Shown here in pieces: positions 31,201 through 39,267 of a stretch of DNA of 64,000 nt. Each line of letters starts with the position of its first letter. Within the stretch, counting starts at the first letter, position 1. The stretch covers positions 186,001 to 250,000 of the forward strand of contig PUDQ02000066.1 in NCBI GenBank assembly GCA_002964805.2, read 5' to 3'. Below the pieces are notes generated by a model. That model saw only the letters and a list, made by a program, of their open reading frames with translations. It was not told the DNA's origin and did no database searches. Made by a program: the position numbers and the translations under genes. Origin of the DNA: Trametes villosa. Its lineage: Eukaryota > Basidiomycota > Agaricomycetes > Polyporales > Polyporaceae.

Positions 31201-32428
31201 AGTCCACGGGGAAACAATAGTTGAACAATTCAATAAACAGCTTTCGGAGGCTCCATTTCTTCGGAGTCTTCGACTCGACGGTAGTAACCCAAAAATTATA
31301 TGCATTTCCCTTCAGGAAATTAGATACATGTGATGCGAGCATCGCAGGCTCGACGTCGAAAGCGGTCAGATATTCGACGGTCTGCCGCATGAACTTATGG
31401 AATACTTGCGCGTCCGCGCGTCCGTCGTACGGCTCGGGTTTCTCAGGCTTCAACCGTAGTTTCTTGCGTGATTTCGAGCTTTTTACTGCATTGCTGCTGC
31501 TGTCCGAAGAACTGTCGGAGCTGCTGCTCGAGTCGGCATCGTCGCCGCGCGGAGCCGTTTCTGTGTCCGTGTCCGAAGAAGAAATGCTCGAGGAACTCGA
31601 AGAGCTCGACGAGTCCCCTGGGTCGCCCCCACCGATGAGGTCCTGAAACGCGCGGCCCAGGTAGCTCCCGGGCTCCAGCTGCGCAACAGGTCGGAGGGAT
31701 GACTGACGCTGCTTCCCACTTCCTCGGGCAGTGAGCTTCGAGGGGAGTGGGAGCGCTAGACGAGAGTCCTCGCGCGTCGGTTCCTTTCCTGACAAACGAG
31801 AACTCTTGCGCTTCGAGCGCGTCTTCTTCGGTGGCAGCGCGTCCTCGCGCGGCGTGTCCGAGGCGGTAGCGGTGCGCGCTTTCAAGCTTTCCAGCTCGCG
31901 CTGCAATTCGTCAACGCGACGCGCCCAGGCTGGAGCTTCCTCGGGGTCCGTTGAACGTTCACCAAGGTTGCCAGAGGAGCGTGCCACCGGCGATCGCAGC
32001 GCGGCTGCACTCAAGTCGGCCGTCGTACGGGGCCGCCTCTGGTTCTGCCAGTATTCGAGCATCTGGCGCTGCTCATCGCTGTTGTAACCATCTAGAATAT
32101 TACTACGTAGCGAGCGTTCAGTTGAATATAACCGTAGCTCTCGTTCTTGAGCTTCCGGATTGAGCTCGTGATCCGGTATGTCGACCGCGCCCCAGTTGCG
32201 CGCGTCGACGGCCTTTCCCTTGCGCATGGGATCGGACGGCCCCTCCTCTCGGGAGTCGGGGCTCGTCGAGTCTGTAAGACGCCTCGCGTCCTGACTGACT
32301 GCCATCCGGCGCGCGACGCGTTCGCGCTCAGCCGGGGTCAGTGTTTCTTCAGCGCGGCGCACAGCATCCTGCTGCACGCCGGACAGGCGGGAGTGTTGCC
32401 TGAATAGGGGCGCGCGCGGCGCAGGCAT
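24215..32428 (-). CDS. Gag-pol polyprotein of Ty3/gypsy element (unit B)
   Basis: Same frame as unit A shifted by 9191 bp, with identical translation; first in-frame ATG at 32428 (the frame is open from 32791). All gag, protease, RT, RNase H and integrase motifs of unit A are present. The 5' LTR next to it (33017-33287) carries the TATATAAG box at 33137-33144. This is the unit with a free upstream LTR and so the one most directly able to be transcribed. Confidence 0.88.
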   Translation of the reverse strand: MPAPRAPLFRQHSRLSGVQQDAVRRAEETLTPAERERVARRMAVSQDARRLTDSTSPDSREEGPSDPMRKGKAVDARNWGAVDIPDHELNPEAQERELRLYSTERSLRSNILDGYNSDEQRQMLEYWQNQRRPRTTADLSAAALRSPVARSSGNLGERSTDPEEAPAWARRVDELQRELESLKARTATASDTPREDALPPKKTRSKRKSSRLSGKEPTREDSRLALPLPSKLTARGSGKQRQSSLRPVAQLEPGSYLGRAFQDLIGGGDPGDSSSSSSSSSISSSDTDTETAPRGDDADSSSSSDSSSDSSSNAVKSSKSRKKLRLKPEKPEPYDGRADAQVFHKFMRQTVEYLTAFDVEPAMLASHVSNFLKGNAYNFWVTTVESKTPKKWSLRKLFIELFNYCFPVDYRLQMRDKLQHSAQGNRSVRDYIHELENLFLMVGFVSDREKVDKLWHGLRTSIQTELWKRELNPASSSWDKVREAAEIIEIAERVGQRLRRDRQPPEHSEKRGDSSQSHHNRTNRRQFNATPRRDRAGNSSHPDGDRDQRRQGNTNGGRFRTSNRSSAARRGNAGPRAPPQLTKEERDELAAAGKCFTCKKTGHFQRDCPQRNKVRSDKPGKPPGVTAYHMGIGSTRDGDVEELRALAESTGTSGGIDLYAAWCSDQSDDTEGDIDTAVPELPQPPSPRTRPVAFGGQCEPSINGSYAYVPMRVELPATADEGRARTALGDLYALRAEEVLNRCGPYCCAEVDFDGGDEYDANVYRTAPLLHVLMHYRFDTLVESGRLKDPDFDLPRWYRQVVVHTFAPDHQQCFLSARGEKMGNALAIGARHVLEATIPWPDAMRADVTRFTCVQRGAFVRIYDMYLSLAIDISTRMLENIYLDLPNFYARHVRRYFHAEPRFTLDDLEGELESLFRISSYSGFAHLELNAVSAASRRASPRNDPSQLVALQRNAAAARDFKRLIPEPVVVVIHVNGHPARALLDSGSLSDFMSAKMAHQLGLDVFELQKPLPVHLAVQGSRAKINFGCRAAVEYQRIKAERYFDVVNLLNYDLILGTPFLFQHKVSFSFNPTAVVIGSPEALPIEGKTVRILQSHAADVWEHQLESARRELREYAAPICKEASDSPLPPLRSINHRIPLLDENKVYTWRPSKCPDALRPLWIEKRDAYLKSGRWRMTSARNTSPMLLLTKPGTGTKGVPPRLRVVCDLRERNANTQKVTSPLPDMEGILRRIARRPYRSLIDGKDAYEQIRVEPEHVERTAMTTPDGNVVSLVLQQGDCNAVATYQSLMNHIFGPHIGVFMDVYLDDIAIYSDSLADHLKHVKLVIDILKREQLYLSASKLHFLCRELKILGRIVDDAGIRMDPDKVDSVLNWKVPTNKELLRGFLGSVGYLADDIATIRIPMGILTSMTGSEASFKWDFTHQRAFDDIKRLVHAHREHHRAPLDYSPNAPPIWLVTDGSHGGIAGVVTQGDDFRHGRVAAFFSAKLTSAQMNYPVHEIEMLAGVEAMRRHRDILLGCSFTWITDHKGLIHLLQQRNLSGRQARWLEHISEFNFTVQHVPGVENVLADALSRIYSNEQPGTVRAASEYSVFDDDEDRAHIEAHAISMPVLVDVEGRATQPAATPEPSSNGPRRSTRVRERIARAPPPSVAVPPVSRVPSATRRERGAVVPSAPQHERAPRDRSEPTTTAQQHVTGDLRDREPAETSARRTRRPQRTAPDAAPAETGRPETSREFAKRVRLVLHGPRRERAEGASDPIPADGARITQPPGYAAVRTTPDERQPLAEGASLESTTATGAQHAAEGASLSAPFLSHLAQAGDGVHLQEEIRHRYDEDPFFGDILTNPKHYKNFRVENGLVTLLENGRELLCIPDIRIHGRSAREIVISHAHSLLAHLGPHKTSSLLRDHVWWKTLLPDVQKFCDTCMTCKRSKPSNQKPYGLLNPLPVPSAPWEAVGIDFVGPLPESKNRDGSFDAITTIIDLLTGMVHLVPSRTTYCAKDVAELVFSEIYKHHGLPKAIVSDRDVLFTSTFWTHLHKLIGIELRMSSAYHPESDGSTERANRTVSQMLRQCVGTGQKDWVSKLPAIEFAINLARSESTGYAPFFLNTGRMPRPMIWDGAKPDEYPGVRIYAQRVKAAVMAAHDSIIAARVKQTRDANRRRRPVPFAEGDLVYISTKNIALPKGLARKLAPKYIGPYRIVRDFGNHSYRIELPAALRRRGIHDVFHASLLRVHEPNDDRLFPGRLDSQIFDLDDKENEWAIDKFVAHRGSGTEAVFEALWKSGDRTWVPYASVARLEALRAYLEACGVEEIGALPEGSGVPPDDPQLFVGMIDLILQELAKLQEPIKCKNVSYRPRDLATPRPPSVRQSRTQSRPLFPATPSPSIRPPRLPSISIPIQPCTSFTSSGHARQPEAFPAAPASLQHQPLDGRRSRNRSRRGRPAHLSVHSRTSSPRPRLRRPPASRCVGAGTRSHSCWLRHVCTSLGSRRRQPVRVGSPVGGHRPDRELRVTGQWRSHPGHPPSPCRPRDSLACRERGVRLRPGADEGREQDALATRSRQGAWHRCAFEQEGAHRGRSVPLSVSREEASARSRRSALHAGFLHPLPRELVPRLSGRLVDSVLGPQPGLRLRRAARAIPGPAQRIGTFRSARRQPPAGIDLCERGTLRHRPHHDLSRNHSCRCARCRRVDRPAARLGYHADHLSCDCRSCLVLDDFRPGSRACRTRPGAYHGSCPVRLIPRA

Positions 32429-33016
32429 CGAGCCAGTGCTGCGCGCGCGGCGACGCCGCTGTACTTGAATCCACGGGCCGCCTTCGTCCTCGTCGGTGAC
32501 GTCCTCAACGGTCACCCGACGGCGAGCCTCATGAGCGGTGGTCACACTCAGAGGCGGGGGAGCAGATATATTGTTTGTAGGGGATCCAACAACATCCACC
32601 CCACCGTGACCAGACGGCGGGGAGGGAGGTCTCGAGGCGGCGACCTGACTATAAGTCCGGTCCGCGCGACGCTCGGAAGCACCGAGACGAGGGCTCTCGG
32701 GGGGCACCGGGCTGGACAACGGGCTAGATCCAGTGGAGATGTCAGCGTTCCGAGTGCCAGTGAGCTGTGACTCACCGACGGTGCCCACCACGAGCGGTGG
32801 CGAGGTTGCGCGAGGTCAGCGCAGATTGTATCGAGACGACATGGAGGTGTCGGGGTAGGGGGTGTGTTCGAGGGAGAGTCCGGTTGCCGTGAGGAGTGTC
32901 GAGTTGATCAGACTCGGCGGTGCCCAGACGGTAGACCAGGGTATCAGAGAGAGATTTGAGAGTTAAGCAGTAGAGCGATGTGTGTTCAAGAGAGATAGAC
33001 GGGACTGTCAAAAATA

Positions 33017-33287
33017 TGTCGCGCTCGCGGTTCGAGAGAGCCGGTGGTGCGACACGAGAGAGGTTCAGGCGGGGACAGACAGGGCTAAGGTCTGTGATTG
33101 CGAGAACACTGGGGCATCGCCCTACAAGAGTCGAGCCTTATATACGGTCTAGGGGATCACGGGATCATGGGAACCGATGGGTAAGGAGCGACTAGGGTGA
33201 GGGGCTAACAAGAGTAAGTAGAGGAATATAAGGAATGTAAGTAATGAGCGTGTAAGTAGAGAGAGACGAGGCGAGCGAGGCGTTACA
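33017..33287 (-). repeat. LTR 3 (5' LTR of the array)
   Basis: Same 271-bp sequence, ending CA directly before the CTGCG target duplication. Confidence 0.9.
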
Positions 33288-33292
33288 CTGCG
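33288..33292. repeat. 5-bp target site duplication, right
   Basis: CTGCG, matching 14630-14634. The DNA-transposon terminus starts 2 bp further on. Confidence 0.75.
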
Positions 33293-33294
33293 AG

Positions 33295-33370
33295 TAGGCT
33301 CAGTTCACTGGATACATCGAGAACGAGGGATGCCCGTAGCGCCGATGCATCCGTGGACGTAAGATGCATC
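33295..33370 (+). repeat. Left terminal inverted repeat of KDZ element
   Basis: Begins TAGGCTCAGTTCACTGGATA. It contains GATGCATC at two sites matching those in the right end; further GATGCATC-like copies lie inward to about 33432. Confidence 0.8.
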
Positions 33371-33460
33371 TTGTACTCCGTAGAGAGACACAAGATGCAT
33401 CCGTCATCGCCGAGCTAGAATAGGTGGATGCATTGTTTGAGAAGGACCCGGGCAGGCGGC

Positions 33461-33545
33461 AAAATCGCACCGCCGCTGCGGATCGAACACCCGCCCTCCC
33501 ATTAGCTGCAACCGGTGCACGTTACCGCTGCGCTAAAGCCGCTGA
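33461..33545 (-). other. tRNA-like Pol III unit, left end
   Basis: Minus strand: an A-box-like TTTAGCGCAGCGGTAAC with a pairable D-arm (GCGC/GTGC), then a B-box-like GTTCGATCC, then TTTT at 33464-33461. The acceptor stem and anticodon stem do not pair properly, so a functional tRNA is unlikely. It is transcribed toward the left terminus. Confidence 0.45.
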
Positions 33546-34059
33546 CTGGTTGACAGCTACTTTTTTGGGATACATACTCATGTACGGATGCAACTTGCAT
33601 CCCGTGGTACGCTCGAAGGTGAGTGCAGCTGCCAGTGTAAGTGCTCGAGCTCCGCCTGTGTGCGTCGCGATACCCGCCGCACGAAGTCGGTTCCACGCCG
33701 GTTCGCACAATGTGCCCCGCTCTCACCGGCACCCACCAACACGGGCTCGCTCCGGCCATCGGAGAGCAGTGTCTTCGGGCGACGGCGAGAGGCTCCAGCG
33801 CTCTCCGCACGCCGAGGACGAACAGTGAAGGTACGTACCAGATTTTGTTCGCGCTGTCGAGCTTCTAGCTGACTGTCGGGTTCCGCATCGCAATTTGGCT
33901 TTGGCGTCGTGATTTGGCGTCGTGAGCTCTGTGCACGCGCGGCGCGCGAGTCTGCTCACACGGCTCGCGAAGACGGCTCGTGGAGCGTGCGCGCGGGGAC
34001 GAGGCGCGGCGGCGGTTATAGGTGGCAGCTCGATCGCGGGGACGTCGAAGTCTCGCGCT

Positions 34060-35890
34060 GGAGCGTCGCCAGATCAGGCGCCTGCGCGACCACCTCGACG
34101 CGCACGAAGTCCGTCGCCCGCCGCGCGACTTGTTCTCCCCCACCCCTCCTGCCCTGCCGGTTGCGTCTCGTTCGCCCGCGTCTCGCCTCCCGCTTCGAGC
34201 ACTCATACTGGGTGCTCGCACGGCTGATGCGCTCCCCGGGCGCGCGAGGAAGAGATGAGAATCCGGTGGCTCGAGTATACAGGCCCCTCGTCGTTGACGG
34301 GCGCGGTGCGGTGGTGTCGGTAAGTACCTTGTCAGGCTCCCGACACTCGTTACCTTACTGAATGCAGGTTCCGGGTTAGCGCTGAGATACGCGGATACAT
34401 CAGGTACGAGTAGAAGCAGGCAAGAGCCGGCCCAGGGCATAGCGAACGCGAGAGGAGGGAGATGGCGGCGGGACGAGCGTCATGGCGGCGCGAGACTGCT
34501 CGTTCGAGGTCCGTCGGAATAGGCGCCCGTGTCCTCCCGGATGCGCGAAGACATCCAGACTCGCTCGCCGTGTTTCCGGTCGCCACATCGCAACCGTATG
34601 GCGCGCTCAAATTCATTCGCGCCGCCTCAGTCAAGCCCCGGACGCCCCGAAGCACACTACTTACGTCTCCGACACCTCCTGTTCGCGCGGGCGCCGCTAC
34701 CTCCCTCGGAGCGCGCGAAGCTGACAAGAGCGACCGGGACGCACCTGAAGAGCAAGTACCCCGAAGTATGCACCCAGTCTTGGAGTCCACGCCGGCTTGG
34801 ACGGGCTCGGATTGAGGTATGCCCCGCTTTGGTCTGTGCATCTCCGGGCTTATCATTGACCTATTCTATTGCACAGGTCGGGGGACCGGCTCCCACTCCG
34901 AGGTAGATATACGAGGGTAGGAGCGAGCAGGCGGCGACGAACGGCGGCGGCGGCGAGCAGAGGGACGTCAAGCCGAGCCGAGGCAGATTCGAGGGATGTC
35001 GATATAGGCGCCCGCGCTCTTCTGAGTGCGCGGAGACGCCTTCGCTCGACGCACTCGTCGCGGCCAGTTTCTGGTCTTCTCCCCGTCGTCCACATACATT
35101 TTTGGGACGTATGACGGCCACGACCGACTTCGCCTACGCCGGCGCGACGCCGAGCTCGCGCCAACGCTCCCATCTCTCTCAGAGCGCGCGGTGAGCGTCC
35201 CGAACGACTTTCGAGCGCGTTACCGGGAGGGATAGCCGGATGGGATGATCCCGCGGCCAGCCGCGAAAGAGTGCAAATTGACGAAGGTACGTACCTGTTC
35301 GTCCGGTGCGGGGGCCTACTAACCTTCGATATCGCGCAGAGCAGAGCCCGACGAAGACGTCGCGGACACAGGAACATGTCTGGAACTGAGCGAGTGGGCG
35401 AGAGCGGGCCGCGGAGGCCAGGTCGACGGCAGCGCGAGACTGTCCTGGTTCGTGTTGCGTCATAATAAGCGCCCGTTCCCGGGGTGGCAAGTCAAAAGGC
35501 GGCTCCCGGGCACTGTCTCCTGTCGCGGATTCGCGATTTCGGCTGCGCCAAACACTCCCAAATGCCCAGGATGCGGCACTACGAGCCCGAACCAAGGCTA
35601 CCGGCGACGTTGATGAGTACGTCGGAGGTCGCGGAGCGCAGACGCGCGCGCCCTCGGAACGCCGCCGGCAACGGAACGGTGCGCACCGATTTCGCGTTTT
35701 GCATATCCGGCCTTCTCGCTGACTTGCGCGTGCTTGCAGACGTCGGCTACGAAAGAGGGGCGCATTACAGGGGAGAGGAGAGACGGGAGAGGGCAGCCGG
35801 TGGTCGTGGAGCAGAGGAAAACTGCGGCGGGCGGAGGACTGCATTCGCGCAGAGTCGCTTGAATGAGCGCCCGTTTTCTCGGAGTCTACG
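34060..35890. repeat. Degenerate tandem array, five units of about 400-485 bp
   Basis: A recurring core (ATA[G/A]GCGCCCG preceded by a TTCG...GTC block) occurs at 34519, 35003, 35465 and about 35863, with a weaker copy near 34073. Units starting 34519 and 35003 match over about 65 bp around the core; the unit at 35465 shares the GCGCGAGACTG...TTCG segment with 34519. Each unit is preceded by purine-rich GAGG/GCGG sequence and an intron-like GTA...CAG stretch (34321, 34818, 35287). No stable protein frame runs through the array on either strand. Confidence 0.5.
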
Positions 35891-36287
35891 AACGCGGATT
35901 TCGGCCGCTCTTGACTCCTGCACCGCGCTGTAGTTCTCGAGAGCGTCTTGTAGTAGTTCCTGTTTCCGTTCGCCTGAATGCAAGGGTTTCTGAGCGGTAG
36001 AACTTGCGTGCGAGCCCCCCAGATTCACCGAGCGCAGAGTCTAAGTCCCGCCGCTCGCCTACACCCGCACCGCCACCCCCGCACACCGCCATCGCGAGCG
36101 AGCACACACAGCTGCACGCAGAGTTCGAATGCGAGCAACGAAATATATTTCTGTCTATGTACATGTGCACGCGCCGCCCTGCCCTGCGCAGCCACCGCGC
36201 CGCCGTTCTTGACCCCGACTCGTACTCGCGCGGCGCGCCGCTCGTGGCCGCCCATTTACGTTCTCGTTGGGCATCTGTCGAGGGAAG

Positions 36288-36915
36288 CTAGGCGACCGCG
36301 GCACCGGATTCGACCGATTTTGCTGTGGCCTGAAGTTCGAATACGGCCCGCCCATCTGAGGAGGCTGTGGTTGATGCGGGGGCGTTGACCTTGGAGTCCG
36401 AGCGATGGTTGAGGGAGGGGGGCAGAGCGTGTCGCGGGGGAGGTGACATCAGCGGATGACGACGACGCTGATGGTCCATCTTGACTGGTCTTTTGGAACA
36501 GACTCTTGAGGTTAAATTGTGGGTGCTTGGACGTTGTTGACGCCCAGCTAGAGGCTACGGTGGAACGGTGGAAGAGGAGAGGGTGTTGGGCAGTAACAGC
36601 GCGTTATGAGCTTCGCGAGTGCTCACGCATACCTCGCGAGTGAGGGGGTGAGAGGGCTTCCGCTCCATCGTGAGAGCCACTTGACGCGTAATACCGAACG
36701 GTGCTCGGCGCCGCATTGGGCGATTGCTAGACGAGTCCGGTTCCAGCTGATGTGCGTATTGGTCACAGGCGGCAGTCACGCACCTCTGGCTGGCCGAAGA
36801 ATTTGCGCGGGTGGTACAGCACTATCTTGACGAAACAAGCCGGGCCCAAGTTACTGAGGACTTCTTGTTTGGGACGGAGGTTCGGGCGTGGGATGGAGGG
36901 CTTCGAGGGCGACAT
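36288..36915 (-). CDS. Hypothetical spliced gene, possibly frameshifted
   Basis: ATG at 36915. Exon 1 (to 36784) encodes a short basic start (MSPSKPSIPRPNLRPKQ) and a FVKIVLYHPRKFF segment. A GTGCGT...CAG intron and a second intron (GTATGC...GTAG) follow in frame. In the last exon the natural-looking Ser/Pro/Gln-rich coding sense switches frame near 36400: a different frame with GGPYSNFRPQQNRSNPVPR continues to 36155. This suggests either a missed intron or a frameshift. No family recognised. Confidence 0.35.
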
Positions 36916-37187
36916 CTTAGCGATATGTGAATGTATCTGTAGCTCAAGACGGCCGTCGGCAGCTCCGCATGAAAATCGGCTGACGCGAGAGGAGTGTAGC
37001 GAACGGGAGGAAGAGAGCTGGGAGGCGAACTCGTACACGGTAGCTATCGGCGAAGCACAGTGGAATGCGCGTCGCGCAGCGCCTCGCCTACATCTCCTAC
37101 CGCATGGCAGTCGTCGCAAGAGAACTGTAACTACGACAATTGATTTCTCGGCCGTACACTGCAGGTGGACGCATTCTCTGCGCGACC

Positions 37188-37711
37188 TCAGCGCCGTAGG
37201 CCAAAGGTGTCCGCGTTCCAGCCGTATTGTTTTTGCATGTCGTATTTGAGACTTAGAGACGTGAGGGAGAGCGACACGAAGATGTATACGGCACTTACTT
37301 CTCCTGTTCGCGTGGCAATATTTCGTGGTCGTGCTGTTTGTGGAGGGCATGAGCTCTTGAGTTATAAGCGATGTTGCAGAAGTCCTCACCTGATGCACAA
37401 AGAGTGCCGTATTCCCAATAGAACTGGGAGGCACGAATTGATATTTGGAGCCGTCGCCTTTACGGACTTCAAACTTCAACGCGACAAGAGCCTAGTTGAT
37501 GTTAGCTAGTGGAGCATACAGCCATGACACAGCGGCAGATCGCGACGTACCACCTTCAACTTCTGCATCGTCAATTTGCCCCGCGCAACGCCATCCGACC
37601 TCAGAATCGATGCGATCGTCTAGCCGGCGGTGAGTGCTTGCATATTACTCTTGTGGGAAGTAGGCACACCTCGTAATGCTTACGCTTCAGCAGGATCTCC
37701 GGCGCGTCCAT
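37188..37711 (-). CDS. 103-aa HicA-fold-like small protein, transposon cargo
   Basis: Five exons (37711-37670, 37619-37551, 37491-37390, 37333-37299, 37251-37188) joined by introns of 50-59 bp, all in frame, give 103 aa ending with a natural stop. Predicted order: helix (TIASILRSDGVARGKLTMQKLKVALVALKF region), strand with a G-D-GSKYQFVPP turn, strand ending FVHQHDHEI, then a C-terminal helix and YGW. This order and the spacing of GS, VPVH-like and E/P positions parallel the small dsRBD-like HicA toxin fold (K-GSHH...P...VPVH...L). The GSHH catalytic histidine is replaced by Lys/Tyr, so RNase activity is doubtful. Fold assignment is pattern-based inference; the gene model itself is well supported. 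Confidence 0.6.
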
Positions 37712-38145
37712 GTGGGATGTGAGTTGAAAGGCGACCGGGTTGTCCAGAGGGGTGGCGGGATATGGGAGGGGTACGGCTAACGAACAATAACAGACGAGAC
37801 CCGTGTGCTAAGATGTGTATGGGTTGCAGCGGAGAGAGAGTACGCCTGTGGATGCCGCTGAGGTAGTGCGCGCGTATATTGGGAGTTGCGGTGAGCGCGC
37901 GTTCCCGCGTTCCCGCGTTCGTCGACCGCGGCGCCAATGAGCGCAGACTCTATTCCACTGAACGCGTCAGACGCGTCTCGACTGCACGCGACGATTATTG
38001 GGTTCACCTATATGCTAAATCCATACTACCGTATCGCTTTACAGGCTCTGATCACCCGCCGCTTCATCCGCCTACCCTCGCGCTGAGGTTCGCTCTCGTA
38101 AAGGCCCTGTCCAACCTCGACATTCTCGCCGTCTTCTTCGCGCGG

Positions 38146-38970
38146 TTAGACTGATCTGTCCTTCCTGAACTCGTCTTGAATGTCGGGGAACGTGCGCATA
38201 TGGGCACAGGCGTAGTTACGCCCCTCGCTGATTCCACTCTTTCCTGCATCCCCTCCGCGCGCTCCTACTTCGTCAAAGCACTCCGCAACCCACCGGTTCA
38301 CCGACGCCCAGCTAACGCCCGCCCAATGGGCGTGCCCGTGCAACGGCTGATTTGATGCGAGGACGAGGCACGAGGAAGAAGCAGGCCCCTCCGGCCGCGG
38401 GCGTGTCCTACAAGATGGCGCGGAATGCGCATCCAAGATAGGTAGCGCCCGCCTCCACGTGTATAACGACAGAGAAACATGCAGCAAATCCGCCGGATGG
38501 GTGCTCAAACTCCGATGCTATCGGTGCAAGAAGACAAATGTTATCGAATGGGGGCGTGGAGGATCAACACCGCAACTTACTGGGTTGTTCGGCTGTACTT
38601 CGAGGCGCGTACACTTCGACTGCGCGTCCCGTTCGGCGTCGTTTGCGAACAGCATCCGCAGCGACTTGCAGCGGTCGTCTGACATATCATCCAGACGTTC
38701 TCGGAGCCTCCCATCTACCACGGCGCATTCATGGACTCGTAACATCCGCCTCTTGGAAAACGCCGCAGCATTATGATTGCGGCGGCGCGCGAGTACGTCG
38801 ACAGCGTGCCTGGAGAGCACGAGCTCGGGTTTCTCCGTCCGCAGTGTCGTTACCACGCTTCGCAGCTTCGCAGCTGTTCGTTCCGCCGTCGAACGTGCTT
38901 CCGATGGAGCGCAGCTGCAAGTCGGTATCGCCGTCAAAGCGTGGGCACAGAACCTCGGGGCGCATGCTGT
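38146..38970 (-). CDS. Uncharacterised coding fragments
   Basis: Two minus-strand pieces look coding. 38970-38595 has an Arg/Leu-rich amphipathic sequence (AAKLRSVVTTLRTEKPEL) ending at a GTAAGT donor near 38586. 38508-38146 ends FPDIQDEFRKDRSV-stop after an AG acceptor near 38520. Joining them keeps frame, but the second piece has alternative frames that also look protein-like and a possible extra intron (GTAGGA...ATCAG). I cannot place the start codon and recognise no domain. Confidence 0.3.
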
Positions 38971-39267
38971 ACACTGATACTGTGATTGTGACGAGGATCC
39001 CAGCCCGTCATAGGGGCTCGTGCAAAGATAGGAACGGGTGAGGGCGCTGGGGGTACCGAGAACGTCGAAGGGTGGCGGGACTATGACAGAAAAGCATGCT
39101 ATGAGACTTGTACATGACGGCCTCCATGAGCCCGTCGGGACGCTCCGAGAACTATCCGTATGGCGTAGAACGGTGAACAATGCGAGCTTCGAGAAGTTAA
39201 TAATAAGCGAGAGCAGGGAGACGATAGTGAGGCCCAATCCACATCCTACACTGTCCTCACACACTAC

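Larger units (their letters stand above)
14635..33287 (-). mobile_element. Ty3/gypsy retrotransposon array: LTR-int-LTR-int-LTR
   Basis: Three 271-bp direct repeats begin TG and end CA at 14635-14905, 23826-24096 and 33017-33287. They are spaced exactly 9191 bp apart and enclose two internal regions whose open frames are shifted by exactly 9191 and translate identically. Coding is on the minus strand, so the 5' LTR is the one at 33017-33287. One TSD (CTGCG) flanks the whole array and none flanks the middle LTR. Protein order in the long frame is gag, CCHC knuckle, protease, RT, RNase H, integrase and a chromodomain-like tail, which is Ty3/gypsy order. The apparent lack of LTR divergence implies recent activity. 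I found no clear tRNA primer-binding match after the 5' LTR. Confidence 0.92.

Noticed and set aside
14955..32770. Many plus-strand open frames over the retrotransposon
   Set aside because: They mirror the minus-strand gag-pol and ORF3 frames in GC-rich DNA and show no domains.
33461..33545. Calling this a functional tRNA gene (Cys-like GCA in the loop region)
   Set aside because: A and B boxes and the D-arm fit, but the anticodon stem mispairs and no 3' strand complements the GCGGCTT acceptor half.
33295..33545. Reading the tRNA-like head plus GATGCATC tail as a SINE
   Set aside because: The right-end counterpart is in inverted orientation and the outer 76 bp match as terminal inverted repeats around a transposase, which a SINE does not explain.
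37777..38154. Plus-strand ORF ending in FALVKALSNLDILAVFFARLD
   Set aside because: The last about 30 residues look protein-like, but there is no start exon; the overlapping minus-strand pieces are equally plausible, so it was not called.
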